Assembly (NCBI RefSeq): GCF_031877795.1
Contig: NC_133938.1
Span: 11,440,920-11,504,919 of the forward strand
Length of the DNA: 64,000 nt
Reading direction: 5' to 3'
DNA from: Strix aluco
Taxonomy: Eukaryota; Chordata; Aves; Strigiformes; Strigidae
In this document: positions 42,815 to 64,000 of the stretch, in pieces
Position numbering within the stretch: position 1 is the first letter of the stretch
Layout: each line of letters begins with the position of its first letter
Program-made: the position numbers and the translations under genes
The notes under the pieces: model-generated
What the model was told of the DNA's origin: nothing
Databases searched by the model: none
Seen by the model: only the letters and a program-made list of their open reading frames with translations

Positions 42815-45800
42815 TCAGCTGTGCTTGTTGATGTGGCGGGAATGAGCGTGCACGGCCTCCACGAAGGCACCCACATGCTCGGGGCTCATGTCGGGGTAAA
42901 GGCCGTGGCCCAGGTTGGCGATGTAGCGTTGGGTCCCAAAACCTTCTAGCATCTTCTTCACCAGCTCGCCAATCTTCTCCTGCAGGCACAGTGGGAAACG
43001 ATGTGTCAGCCCGATCCAGTTCAGGGGGCTCCAGCCTGGAGGACTGCTGGGACATGAGTCAGCACTGCAGGTGGGGAAACTGAGGCAGGAGGCCTTTAAC
43101 ACAGGCTAGAACTAAACCCTGTTGCTGGCGCTGGCCACAGCTCACCTTGGGTGCGTAGAGAGCACAAGGATCCAGGTTCCCTTGCAGGGTGATGTCTTTC
43201 CCTATCTGTGCACTGCAGCAGGGAGGAAGCAGGCAAGTTGTTGCGTGTGGTGCAGATGCTGGGGGCAGCCAGGTGCCTGCAGTCCCCATCGCAGGGCACA
43301 TGGGACCCCTCAGTGCAGCCCCTAGTTGCTGTGAGCTCCATATAGCATGGGGCCCCAACGTCCCCACTGCTGGAGCAGAAATCTCCAGGCCTGGGATGGC
43401 TCAGGACAGAGGGAAAGGTCAGGGTACCCAGCCCGGGGTGCTGCCCAGGCATGTGAGTGCTCTGCCAGACTCTTACCGAGCTTCCTGGGGCCGGATGGTC
43501 CAGTCAAGTCCGACCACCTCATAACCTGCATGGGCCAGGTCGCGCAGCGCGTAGTGCGCGTCCTTCGCAAATATGATCTGGGGAGGGAGAAAACGGGCAG
43601 TAACTCCAGTATGGGTCAGGTCCCTCTCCACAGGCTAGACTGGGGGAAACAGGTGCCAGGGGATGCACCCCTGTCCAGCAGCCCCCCGATGCCAGGGTCA
43701 ATCAGGCAGCCCCGACTCACCATGGGCACCAGGGGCAGCGCCTCCTCCTTCAGCCTGCTCTTGACAGCCTGAGCGATGTCTCGGATGTAGGGCAGGGCGA
43801 AGTCCTGAAACTGCTCCGGGCCCAGGTGCCCTGCATGGGACTCAAACAGCTGGAGCGCCTGCCGGGGACATGGGGCTGGGAGAGCTGCACCTCAGTCCTT
43901 CCTCCTCCCCCCAGAAGCTGGACCCTCTCTGCTCCCTGTCCCCAGTTCCTGCCTGGCCCTGTCCCCATGTCCCAGGACACACCTGTGCTCCAGCAGCCAC
44001 CTGCCCCACGAGGTAGTCAGTGATGACATCGGCCAGCAGCTGCAGCAGTCGGTGGCTTGCCTCAGGGTGACGGTAGAGCCAGCTCTTGGCCTTGGCCATT
44101 GTAGTGGAGCCGCCACCTTCAATCATGTAGGACATGAGCGTCCACTGCAGGAAGGAGAGGAACGGAGTGAGGAGGGTGATGGAGACAGAAGAAGATGCAA
44201 GGGGCTGATCACAGTGCTGAAGGTAGGACCCGTGAGCACCCCAGAGCTTGGGGCACAGCTACTCTTGCATTGAACGTCCCCCACCTACACACCCCTCCCT
44301 ATAGCAGCCACAGCTCTGGGGGTGTCATGGCTGGTGTCACCCCAGAATAAAAAGCAGGGCAGCCCAGCTGGGAGCTCGCATGGAGGAGCCACGTCACTTA
44401 CAGGTGCCCCAGAGAAGCCGATGAGGGGCACCCTGCCCTCCAGGCTGTGTCGTGTCAACGTGATGGCCTGGAAAACGTAACCCAGCTCCGCTGTCACGTC
44501 CACCTTCTGTCGTAGTTTCAGCAGATCCTCCACCTCCTTCAGGGGCTCTGTGAATGTGGGTCCTTTCCCAGGGACCATGACAACCTCCATGCCCAGCGCC
44601 TGGGGACAGGGGAGATTGGAAGAAGCAGGAATGGCGGGGGGGCAGGCCTCAAACACAGCCCCATTCCCAGCTGCTGCTCCCCAACACTGACCTGAGGCAC
44701 CACCAAGATGTCAGAGAAGATGATGGCAGCATCCAGGGGGAATCGTCTGAGCGGCTGTGGAGGGGAAGAGGCAGTGTCAGTGAGGGGCTGGGAACCCCTC
44801 CCCATTGGAGGGCCTGGACAAGCACATGGGGCAGTGGGGTCCCCAAGGGCTGCACAACTTACTGGGGCCACCTGGGGTGGCCAGACCCAAGGTTTCTCCC
44901 CGTCCCCATCTGGGTGGGGAGAGGGGACACACAGACTCCACAGGCTCACCTGCAGCGTCAGCTCACAGCACAATTTGGGGCTCCGGCAAGTGGCGAAGAA
45001 ATCCTGCCCTGCCCGAGTCTCCCGAAACTCTGCAAGGGACCGGCACCAGTGTTATGGGGTGTGCGCTGGGCCCCACCTCTCCATCCCCACCCGCCGCACG
45101 CCCCCGCCTGCTCACCGGGCAGGTAGCGCCCCGCCTGCCGCATGCACCACACCGGGGTGTGTTCCGTCTCCTCCCCACGTGCCGCTCGCAGGAATGTGTC
45201 GTTCTTCAGCTTGGGGAAGCCCTTGGGGCTGTGGACAAAAGAGCAGATACAGGTTGTCACCCACGAGGGGTGTGGGTGCCCTGCCAGATCCCCGTGGCTG
45301 GGGGCAAGGGGGGCAGGGCCAGCGGCTCATCCCCACTCCCTGGACAGTGACCGCGGGAAAGGGCTTGCGCCCAGCTGTGACAAAAGCGGCAAATGCTCCC
45401 CATCATGGTCCACAGCCTCTTCCTGCTCGGCATCGTGGGGTTGTCCCCAGGGAGAGGCGATGCCTGGGCCCAGGGCCCTGTGAGATTAAGTTATCAGGGC
45501 CAGCAGCTGCTCCCGCCTGGAGAGATTTGGGGCCAGCGGGGCGCAGGGGGTGGGCAGCCCTGCCACCAGCGTCCCCGGTCCCTATCTGTGCTGTGCAGCC
45601 CCCGGAGGCCCAGGCACCCGCCGAGGTGGCAACCATGTGTCCCCAACCTCCCACCCACAGTGTCACCACCGAGGGGCTGCTGGAGCCTGGCCTGCCCCTG
45701 GGACGGGGACCCCAAGCAACCGCGGGGAATGGCCAGCACTGTCCTGCTGTGAGGGGCAGGGGCCACGGGGACAAAGTCCCCAAAACATCCAGTGTAGGAC

Positions 45801-46200
45801 CAGTGACTTCACTGCCACACAAGTGGCCCTGCTGATCCATCCCAGTACCTCACCAGTGCGGGATCAGACCTCCCAGTGTCTCACCAGTGACCCCAGTGCA
45901 GGACCCTGGTGCGAGCACCATATCCCCAGGGCCACACCAGTGCCTCACCAGTGTCCCCAGTACAGGACCCCGGGACCAGAGCACCAACCCCAGAGCCACA
46001 CCAGTAGAGGACTCTAGTACCAGAGCACTGTTCTGAGGGCCACACCAGTGCCCCCTGTGCAGGCCCCTGTGCGTGACCCCCCTCACCGCACTAGGAGGCC
46101 GGGGAAAGCGACGGGGCGGGGGGGCGCAGGCCTGCACCCTCTCCACCCTGCCACTCTCCCCAGCCCCGGTTACTCACAGGAGCTGCTCACTGCCCTCCAT
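42815..46200 (-). CDS. UROD: UROD, uroporphyrinogen decarboxylase (complete)
   Basis: Ten exons in transcription order: 46200-46178, 45228-45116, 45029-44950, 44754-44692, 44599-44402, 44144-43983, 43858-43721, 43577-43477, 43212-43146, 42979-42815 (stop TGA 42817-42815). All introns are GT-AG and the frame is intact: 369 residues against 367 in human. The enzyme removes four acetate carboxyls from uroporphyrinogen to give coproporphyrinogen in cytosolic haem synthesis. It works as a cofactor-free homodimer. Active-site residues are all present, shifted by one from human: R38 and R42 in [11 protein letters not shown]87 in FSDILVVP, Y165 in SYMIEGGG, S220 in LFESHAG, H340 in [10 protein letters not shown]. 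The exon 9 acceptor is set at 43214-43213 because the next AG downstream would put a stop in frame. The gene lies tail-to-tail with ZSWIM5 and head-to-head with HECTD3. Confidence 0.98.
45229..46177 (-). other. UROD intron 1
   Basis: The longest UROD intron (949 bp). Exon 1 carries only 23 coding bases (MEGSEQLL). The part nearer exon 1 (45788-46075) is a degenerate tandem repeat. Long open frames on the plus strand here are shadows of GC-rich sequence. Confidence 0.85.
45788..46075. repeat. degenerate minisatellite in UROD intron 1
   Basis: Imperfect units of roughly 50-65 bp rich in CACACCAGTG, CCCAGTGCAGGACCC and CCAGAGCACC recur three to four times. The copies are too diverged to fix exact borders. 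Confidence 0.6.
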
Positions 46201-46586
46201 CCTGCGCCGCTCTCCGGCCACCCCTTTGCTTCCCGACGCGGAGCGGCACGGCCAGCCCAGCCCGGCCCGCCCCACCCCGCCCCGCCCCGCCCCGCCGACG
46301 CCGCCATCTTGCCGTAGTCCCGCCTCTCCGTACGCCGCCATCTTGTCCCGCCCCCTCCGTACGCCGCCATCCTGCCCAGTTTCTCGTTCCTCCGTACGCC
46401 GCCATCTTGCCCTGCTCCTCGCGCGTCTGTACGCGGCACGGGCGCCACCATCTTGCCCTACGTCTGCCCCATCGGGCGCCGCCATCTTGCCTTGTCGGCG
46501 GGCGGGGTTTGCCGTAAACCCGCGAGTAGCGACCCCGCCGCTGTGGGGCTCGGCCGCTGTCCGCCGCACACGGTACCCGGTGCGCG
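46201..46586. promoter_or_regulatory. head-to-head UROD/HECTD3 promoter with YY1-site array
   Basis: Only 386 bases separate the two start codons. The UROD side has GC boxes (CCCCGCCCCGCC-type, about 46262-46295). A set of YY1-like sites follows, GCCGCCATCTTG or close to it, which is CAAGATGGCGGC on the other strand. They lie at 46300-46311, 46334-46345, 46363-46374 (one mismatch), 46398-46409, 46444-46455 (GCCACCATCTTG) and 46478-46489. Three of them lie inside a repeated CCGTACGCCGCCATC unit. No TATA box is seen. Binding by YY1 is inferred from the motif. The region lies in a CpG island running to about 47110. Confidence 0.85.
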
Positions 46587-57493
<10,907 letters not shown>

Positions 57494-57585
57494 TGTTGCA
57501 GCCTGACCGAGCAGCATGGACAATCGTTCGACAAAACTGTGCAGTGGGAAGAGAGCTCCCTTGTCCCCCCAGGATGTGTATATAT

Positions 57586-57591
57586 AATAAA
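57586..57591 (+). terminator. HECTD3 poly(A) signal
   Basis: AATAAA lies 93 bases after the stop, implying a short 3'UTR ending near 57605-57615. Confidence 0.75.
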
Positions 57592-57615
57592 CATACAGGT
57601 GTGAAGCCTGGCACC

Positions 57616-60600
57616 CAGCAGTGGTAACCAGCACCTCTTTGGACATGGAAGTTTGGGTCTTCAGCAGGGTGGGAGCTAACTTGGGTGTAAAAGTGATTGC
57701 AATAATGAAACCCTGGCCCAGCCCTCATACATCAGAAATGTCTAGTAGGGTTTTGTAATAAGTTTCTTCTCCACATGTCCCTGTTGCAGCTCCACAGGCT
57801 GTGCTCTGCTCCAAACCCAAGTGGGGTAAGGCCACAAAGCTGCATGTCAGGTTACAGGACAGGACAGAGAACCGTGAGCTGCTGCTGAGACCATGGGGAT
57901 GCTCAGAGATGCTCAGTGTATCCTAGCCTGAGTGTCCTGACCACATTCCCTTGCCTTGTTCCTGCTTTCCCCTGAGGTCAATGGAAATGAGATCATTCAT
58001 GGAGGTTTAAGAAGAAATGGGGCAAGTTGCTGGCAGGTGCTGCAGGGGTGCCTCTGGCCACCAGGTGTCACGACAGACCTGCACAGCAGGACTGCGGGTG
58101 CTGTCAGGAAAGGGCTCCCATGCTTTTACATCGCACAGACTCCCAGTTCCTGTGACCACCCGTGGTTCCCTGCACCCCTTGCACAGCAGTGACTGCTGAG
58201 GGAGCTGCTCCCCTACAGGAGGTGGGAACTGACCGCTTTCCTCCTGCTCTGTAACCTTCAGTTCTGCATCCAGCATGCTGGTGGCCTAGCAGCTGTTCTC
58301 TCAGGCTCTTTGAGCCTTGGTTTTCCCCTAAAAAACAGTATTACAACTAATCCGTTCCTAGTTCTCATGGAGGTGTGCAGGCAGGGCCAAGCTTTTCTCC
58401 CAAGCAGCAGGGGTTAGAGCAGTAGCAGGCACAGAAGCACCGGGCTCTTCTCCCCTCTGCCGTGGGGAGGTAGGTGGAGGTTTCAGGTGGACAGGGAAAG
58501 CCTTTGCCCCAGGGAAGTGGAGGGACTGTGGGTACTAAGGGTTGGAGCTCCCTGAGCAGATGAATATGCAGTGTGTGAGTGAGGGGCGGGCAATGAAAAC
58601 TTTACAACTTCAAGACCATTGGAAATGTTCCTTGATCTTCCCAGCCCTGGGCAGGGCTAGTCATTGCCTAGCACTGTGAGCTACCAGATGTCGGCCCGCT
58701 TTTATACCCCCAGCTCCACCTTCAGCCTGTGTGGTCTGTTGGACCACCACTGCTAAGAGCCACTGAGTCAGTGGGGCTAATGCTGTGAGGTAAGATTTAT
58801 CCTGTCCTAACACTTGATGCCTTTTTCTCCTCTGTTGAAGGAGTCTGTCATTCTGAAATCACTTCCAGTTGTAAATGAAGTCCTTCCCTTCAGCAGTTTC
58901 CTTTAAAACTGCTGTATTTCCAGACCTGCTGAGGGAGTTTGTGCTAAAAGGGATGTAGACCAGGACAGAGCATGTGCTGCCATCTCCCGCATCACAGCGA
59001 GTGGAAGCAGTATAGGGTGAGCAGGGAGGCTGTTCCTGGCAGCCCTTGCCTGCAGCAGAGCCTTCCACGCTCAGCTGGGTGGGTGTGAAGTCCCGTCTGC
59101 TGGAGGAGGTTTTTTGTAAATCCTAGAGTTATCTCAGAATTGAGTTTTTTGGCTTTGTGACTGACTTCAATGACCAGCATGGACAGAAGCAGATCCAGTG
59201 TGATACCTTGCAGTGCTGGTGGGTGAGTCACTTCCTAGGGTGTCTGTTTTAAGTAGGTACGGATGAGCTAGTGAAAGGACTTAGGTCTGCTGTCTTGGCC
59301 TCAGTAAGGAGAGTTGTTGAAGGAGTCTTCTGCAATGAGCTGGGATTTGAAATGAGCCATCCTAGATGCTTTCTGGTCACTGACATTTGGGTGGAATCGA
59401 TCCTGCTTTTTCCAACCTTGCCCACTCGTCTCTAAGGGGGATCAGCATTATTTACGAAGCAGAACTAGAAGTAGCAAGAAAAACTGACTCCTCTCTGATG
59501 CTTTATTGCCAGGCAGGAGACGGTTGGTCGATGGGTCGCTCAGGGCAGGATGGATAAAATGGCCCTAGTCTTTGGTGGAGGGTGGGCTGATGTCACCTGT
59601 GGCAATGGGCAGACTAAGAGCCACCTGGGGCTGCTTGGGGTGACCAGCTGCAGGGGAATGGGCACCTCTGGCTGAGACACCTGCAACAGGTGACCACTGG
59701 CTCCCATGGCCTTGGTGGAAGTAACTGCAGCTGACAGGGTAACTGAGGTAATTATGGAGGTGCCCAGAGGAGCTCAGGTTTCTCACTCAGAGATGAGACA
59801 CTTGGACAGCTGTATTCCCTCTCGTCATCCATGCGTTCAGTCCCAACCCTCTGTGATGAGGAGAGAACTGCCGTACAGGGTGATGCTGAGAGCAGAGCCT
59901 GGCTGAAGTGGTGGGATCCTTCCCTAGAAGTATCATGGCATCTCCATCCTTGGAGATGCTCAAGGCTTGTCTTACAGCCCTGGGCAATCTGATCTAACTT
60001 ACAGTCTCGCCCCACTGGCTTCAGGTCTAGGTCCTCCCTAACCTCAAGCACTTAATGACTGTGAAGTTACTGGCTCCAGTTTTTCCCAAGTTTCTGTACT
60101 CTTCCTCCCAACAAGGTCTTCTAGCCCCTGACCTTTCACACCCTTGGGTTTATATCCTGGCACTGGAAAAAGTGCTGCCCAAGGGCTTGCTGGAGCTCTG
60201 GTGTGAGTACTAGAGCTCGGGGGAAAGGATCTAGCTGGTGACGGGGATTTCTATTTTAAAAATACTTGTAGTAACAGGACCATGGCCCTAGCAGGAAGGC
60301 TGCAGTTGGGAGCTCATCCAGGATGGTCTGGGTTTAACCCCTACAAGCAATGAGAGAAACATTGTTTTACCATATATACCATTGTTTTACTGTCCCTTTT
60401 GTGTTATGGCCACGTACGTGTTGGAGAATGGCAGCAGCAACTGCTGTAGCACTATACTGGGGTGTAGAGACCTGTGAAAAGCCCTTCCAGTTGCAGGAAG
60501 AGCCCATTGCCCCAGCGAGGTCTCAGCTGAGATCATTTAGTGCATGGTCAGAGGGTCTGGACAAAAGTGAGCTGAGTAAGGACACCAAGATAACCCACAG

Positions 60601-62280
60601 ATCATGCTGTTGAGTTTGTGTGCAAAGGTGAGCTGGGAGGGGGGAACTGGTAACCTGCCTGGATCTCCTCTGCACGGTCCTCTGTTTTGCCTGTGGTGTT
60701 TTAAAGCCAATCACAAACTGAATTTCTGCTGTGACAGCCCAGCGAATTGTGGAAAAGGTCAGCCTGGCTCAGCTCTGGCCAATCTCAGGGGCCCAAAGTA
60801 GGTGTTATTTCAGTACTGGGTCATGTTCTTTCTCCTCTGATCTCTAAAGCTGCGGGTAGGAGCTGTCTCCTACCATGTTTGACAACACAGAAATCAAGTG
60901 CTGCTGCTTCAGACTCCTGCTGCGTGTGGCCCCCCCGGGGTGGGGGAGCCCTCCTGGGCACCAGGAGCCAGAGGCTGTGCATCCCCACCCCATCACCCAG
61001 CCTCAAGTTGGTTGAGATTGATTTTCAAGCCAGTGTCATCGTGAAGAAGGTGCTGGTGCCCCTGTGCTGCTGAGAAGAGGAAGCAGCTGCGTGTGCCAGA
61101 GCTGCAGCTTTACACGGGGGTAGGGACGAGCTGGGGGACGGACTGATGCTGTGACGGCTCCATGAAACCACTCGCTCTCTCCTGACTTCAGCTTGCTGAA
61201 TTGTCATAGAATAGCTTCAGGTGATTAATAATGCGGGTGTAGTCTAGCTGTTCTTGTTATTCCACTAATACCCTGGAGTATGACAAGCTATAAATAGTTT
61301 GACAGGATCTGTCTGTCCCTACCTCATGTAGGATCTAAAATAAAATGAACATACTAACTAGTGATGATTTGTCTGGTCTGGCTGGGGCTCCTGGATCCTG
61401 TTGGGTTAAACAGCGATGGTGACTGGTGTCATGAGAGGCAGCTGGAAGTGAAGCAGAAATTGGCTCAGTGCTACCCTTTGCACACAAAGCGGTGTCATGG
61501 AGATGACTCAGCCTATTAAGCAGCTCAACCCTTTCCAGCAGCTCTGTAACCAGTTTTATAGGGTGACGTGGCTGTGGAGGAAGGGCACGGGACCCTCCTG
61601 GCTGTGGTGGCCGCGGTTAGAACCGAGGCAGGAGTTTGCATTTCTCTTTCACCGTGGTTCAGGGCACTTTGCTCCTGGCAAGGCCGGTGCCTGTTGCTGT
61701 GACACAGTCACATCTCTTCAGTAGATAAGCTGCAGGGGTGACAGCTGTCGAACCTCTTTGCAGTGTGCCTTTACAGGCAGGGATGGAGCTGGACTCTGAC
61801 CTGCCAGGGGAGCAGGCAGGCGCTGGAAGGGCGTGGGGACCTTTGAGCTCTGCCAGCTCGGTTATTTCCCGATCCCTAAACGCAGCTCTTTTGTGCCCAG
61901 CCTGGAGAAGTTCAGGCAGCGTAGGGTGGAGCTGAGTTGCTCTCTGACACCGCCTCGCTGTGGTATGCAACAGGCGGACATGACATGGGGTGACGCACCG
62001 CCAGCGTTCTGGGGTGGTTGGGTGCTGCCGGGTGTCACGGCCTCGCTCCTGCCGCCGGGATGCCGCTGCTGGCTGGGCTAAAGCTGCTCCCCAGGGGGTT
62101 CCTGGAGCCTCCCCACGCGCTGCAGGCCTGCCTGGGGCAGGAGTATGTCCCCCAGCCAGCCAGGATGCCCTCTCCCCTCTTTTCCCTGCCCACGCTGGAG
62201 ATGTAGCCCTGTGCCCTGACCCTGGCAGGCACCCCCACCCTGCTCGTAGGGGTGCAGGCAGCGACAGGGACGTTGGACAC
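57616..62280. other. gene-poor interval between HECTD3 and the HECTD3-like copy
   Basis: About 4.7 kb in which I recognise no coding exon. It holds a decayed CR1-like piece near 59920-60010 and an isolated AATAAA at 61339-61344. A short open frame at 62018-62206 is unlike any family I know. Confidence 0.7.
59915..60010 (+). mobile_element. decayed CR1-like fragment
   Basis: GGCATCTCCATCCTTGGAGA and GCCCTGGGCAATCTGATCTA match the order of words in CR1 3' regions (compare the element at 52080-52672). The fragment is short and diverged, so the call is tentative. Confidence 0.5.
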
Positions 62281-62697
62281 CGGGAGGGAGTGGAGTCCTA
62301 AACCGCGGGGCGAGGGGACACCGGTCAGCGCCTGTCGGGGACCGAGGGACTGGGGTGGGTGTTACACAGTCGCATCTTGGCAAAGGGGGATGCCGGCGGC
62401 CCCACACCCAGCGCTCCGCTGGGGAGCGGGGGGACTGTGGCCCGGGAGGCGTGAAGAAGGGCTGCTGCGTACCGGGGCGCACGGGCGGAACTGCGCCTGC
62501 CCGGGGAGGAGGCGGCAGCCCGGCAGCAAGAGCTGTCCGCGGCGGGGCGGCCCCGGAGGGCCGGGCCGGGCCGGGCGCGGCCGGAGGCAGAGGCGGGCGC
62601 GGTGACACTGCTGGAGGCCAACGGGCACCGCCGGGCAGGGCCGGGGCGCAGCCGGAGCAGCACCGGGAGGGTGCGCGGAGCCGGTACCCGGTGCGCG
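62281..62697 (+). promoter_or_regulatory. CpG-rich 5' region of the HECTD3-like gene
   Basis: A GC- and CpG-rich stretch upstream of the second exon 1, with GGGCCGGGCCGGGCGCGG near 62562-62579. It has no YY1-type array and does not resemble the UROD/HECTD3 promoter, except for the last 16 bases (62682-62697), which belong to the identical block. The frame is open upstream to an ATG at 62602, so a longer N-terminus of 32 extra residues is possible. Confidence 0.55.
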
Positions 62698-63034
62698 ATG
62701 CGTGCGGGCGGGGAGGCGCCGCACCAGGTGCTGGGCCGGCTGCGGTTCCTGCTGCAGTGCAGCGAGTGCTTCCGCCGCGCCCGGGCGCTGCCCGCCGCGC
62801 TCTGCTACGTGCCGCGGGAGGTGCAGTACAAGATCTGCAAGGACCCCGCCGCCGCCGCCGCCGCTGCCGCCCGCAGCCTGCTCAGCGTCTGGGACAGCCC
62901 GGGGCCGGCGAGGGGCGGCAAGCGGGCGGCGAGGGCCACCATCGAGGTGCGGAAGGGCGGCTGCCTCCGCGCCACCGGCGAGGAGTACTGCAACGGCGCC
63001 GGGCTCTGGGTCAAGCTCAGCAAGGTAACGGCGG
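62682..63034 (+). repeat. 353-bp perfect duplicate of 46571-46923
   Basis: Comparing the two stretches base by base I find no mismatch over 353 positions (offset 16111). The block covers 16 bases before the ATG, all of exon 1 and 10 bases of intron 1. Outside it the sequences become unrelated at once on both sides. Confidence 0.93.
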
Positions 63035-63934
63035 CGGGACGCGCCCCGCCGCGCAGCCGCGAACTGCCGGGGGGGACCTGGGGTCCCGACGGCGATGACG
63101 AGCCGGGGTGCGCTTTCAGGAGCAGCTGGAGGAGCACACGAGCACCCGTGACCTGGCTGAGGGCTGGCTCCTGGCGCAGAGGTTTGGAGAGGGAGGAGAT
63201 AAGTTGGTACCGGTTGACTCCGTGGAGAAGATCCAGTGGCAGCGCCAAACATTCGGGGTTGATTATAAACCTGCGGTCAGGTACGGCCCCCAGCCTGCTG
63301 CACCCCGGGTAGGGACCAGGCTGTGGGCACCCTCGGAGGCACGTGTGGCTGGCACCCACAGAGGACGTGGGACCCAGCCATCCCAAAGCCCTTGGCACGT
63401 CCAGCACAGCCCCCCTGACACCCTCCAGCGCGGGTGGGACACATCCCCGCCGAGCCGCCTGTGGGCAGGAGGGTGGTGACCCCTCGTAGGCTAATCCTGT
63501 TTGCGTGTGGTAGCACCTGCGCAGGATAAAGGTGGTGCCAGCGGGTTTCTGAGGCACTCAGGTTTGGGCTGAGCAATGTCATGGAGGTAACACAGTGATG
63601 AGAGAGCTCATATTTGATTTTCATGCTGGAAGGCCATGTGCAGGGCTGGATTCCCCTGCTCAGCCCCAGCCTGCACCTGGGTGCTCTCATCCCTCCCACA
63701 GCTGTTCCTGCAGCCCCTGGGTGTTATCCCTGGTCCCTCAGTGCTGCTGCCTCCACTCTAGGCTAAGGCAGTAACGCTTGGGCACGCTGAGCACTGACCC
63801 ATCTTTTCCCTTCTGTGACTCCTCCACTGGTGCTGCTCCAGCTGGGAACAAGTGGTGGACCTGACCTACTCCATGCGCCTGGGAGAGAAGCCCAGACTCG
63901 TAGAGCAGGATGAAGCCGCGGTGCAGAAATTTCG
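62698..63934 (+). CDS. HECTD3-like tandem paralogue (first three coding exons; continues past window)
   Basis: Exons 62698-63024, 63120-63280 and 63842-63934 have lengths 327, 161 and 93, exactly those of HECTD3 exons 1-3, with the same phases. Exon 1 is identical to HECTD3 exon 1. Exon 2 (EQLEEHTSTRDLAEGWLLAQ...) is about 59% identical in protein and about 69% in DNA. Exon 3 (WEQVVDLTYSMRLGEKPRLV...) is about 77% identical in protein. Splice sites are good: donor GTAACG, acceptor CTTTCAG, donor GTACGG, acceptor CTCCAG, donor GTATGA. With no stops or frame breaks, it looks like a functional gene rather than a pseudogene as far as can be seen. The DOC and HECT regions lie beyond the window. 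Confidence 0.88.
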
Positions 63935-64000
63935 GTATGAGTGTATACGCTAGAGTGGTGCTGCAGCTCCCCGAGGAGCGGCCAGCCAGGGCCTAGACAT

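Noticed and set aside
43146-43206. Possible UROD exon 9 start at the AG closest to the coding block (CACAG at 43206)
   Set aside because: It would join out of phase with exon 8 and create a stop at once. The upstream CTGCTGCAG acceptor keeps the frame and has a better pyrimidine tract.
44708-45835. 375-codon + strand frame across UROD exons 1-4 and introns
   Set aside because: It is Pro/Gly/Arg-rich with no family likeness; the spliced UROD gene on the other strand explains the sequence.
61339-61344. AATAAA as the 3' end of an unknown gene between the HECTD3 copies
   Set aside because: No upstream exon or conserved frame could be linked to it; the hexamer is expected by chance.
62362-63252. 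296-codon - strand frame over the paralogue's exon 1
   Set aside because: The same open antisense frame exists over the first copy because the DNA is identical; it is a composition effect.

Overview
The window is bird-like genomic DNA. The sequence evidence is the vertebrate exon/intron structure with GT-AG introns, sense and antisense 3' ends of CR1 LINEs of the avian type, GC-rich CpG-island promoters, and compact gene spacing. The gene order ZSWIM5 - UROD - HECTD3 is the one I know from human chromosome 1p34, with the same relative orientations. I cannot name the species; other CR1-rich sauropsids are a weaker alternative.

Positions 1-41.7k hold ZSWIM5 on the + strand, without its first exon, which must lie left of the window. 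I could place 13 coding exons (exons 2-14 if the human 14-exon structure holds) from 11004 to 40065. All joins are in frame and give 986 complete codons plus a shared first codon. The 3'UTR runs to about 40.6k or 41.66k. The introns make up most of the first 38 kb. They hold no second gene that I recognise, but several AT-rich, motif-dense blocks look like conserved regulatory elements.

Positions 42.7-46.2k hold UROD on the - strand: 10 coding exons, 369 residues, tail-to-tail with ZSWIM5. A GC-rich head-to-head promoter of about 0.4 kb separates the UROD and HECTD3 start codons. It carries six copies of a YY1-like site. HECTD3 follows on the + strand (46587-57493, 21 exons, 847 residues, HECT catalytic Cys at residue 809). 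One CR1 lies in its intron 10 and an antisense CR1 fragment in its intron 16.

About 5 kb downstream, after gene-poor DNA, a second HECTD3-like gene begins in the same orientation (62698 to beyond the window end). Its first three coding exons have exactly the lengths of those in HECTD3. Exons 2 and 3 are clearly diverged (about 59% and 77% protein identity by hand count). Exon 1 lies in a 353-bp block that is identical, base for base, to the first copy. That contrast is the most unusual feature of the window: either a recent gene conversion of exon 1 or an assembly artefact in a GC-rich exon. The genes have separate jobs: ZSWIM5 is a SWIM zinc-finger protein, UROD a haem-pathway enzyme, and HECTD3 a HECT ubiquitin ligase with a possible lineage-specific paralogue.
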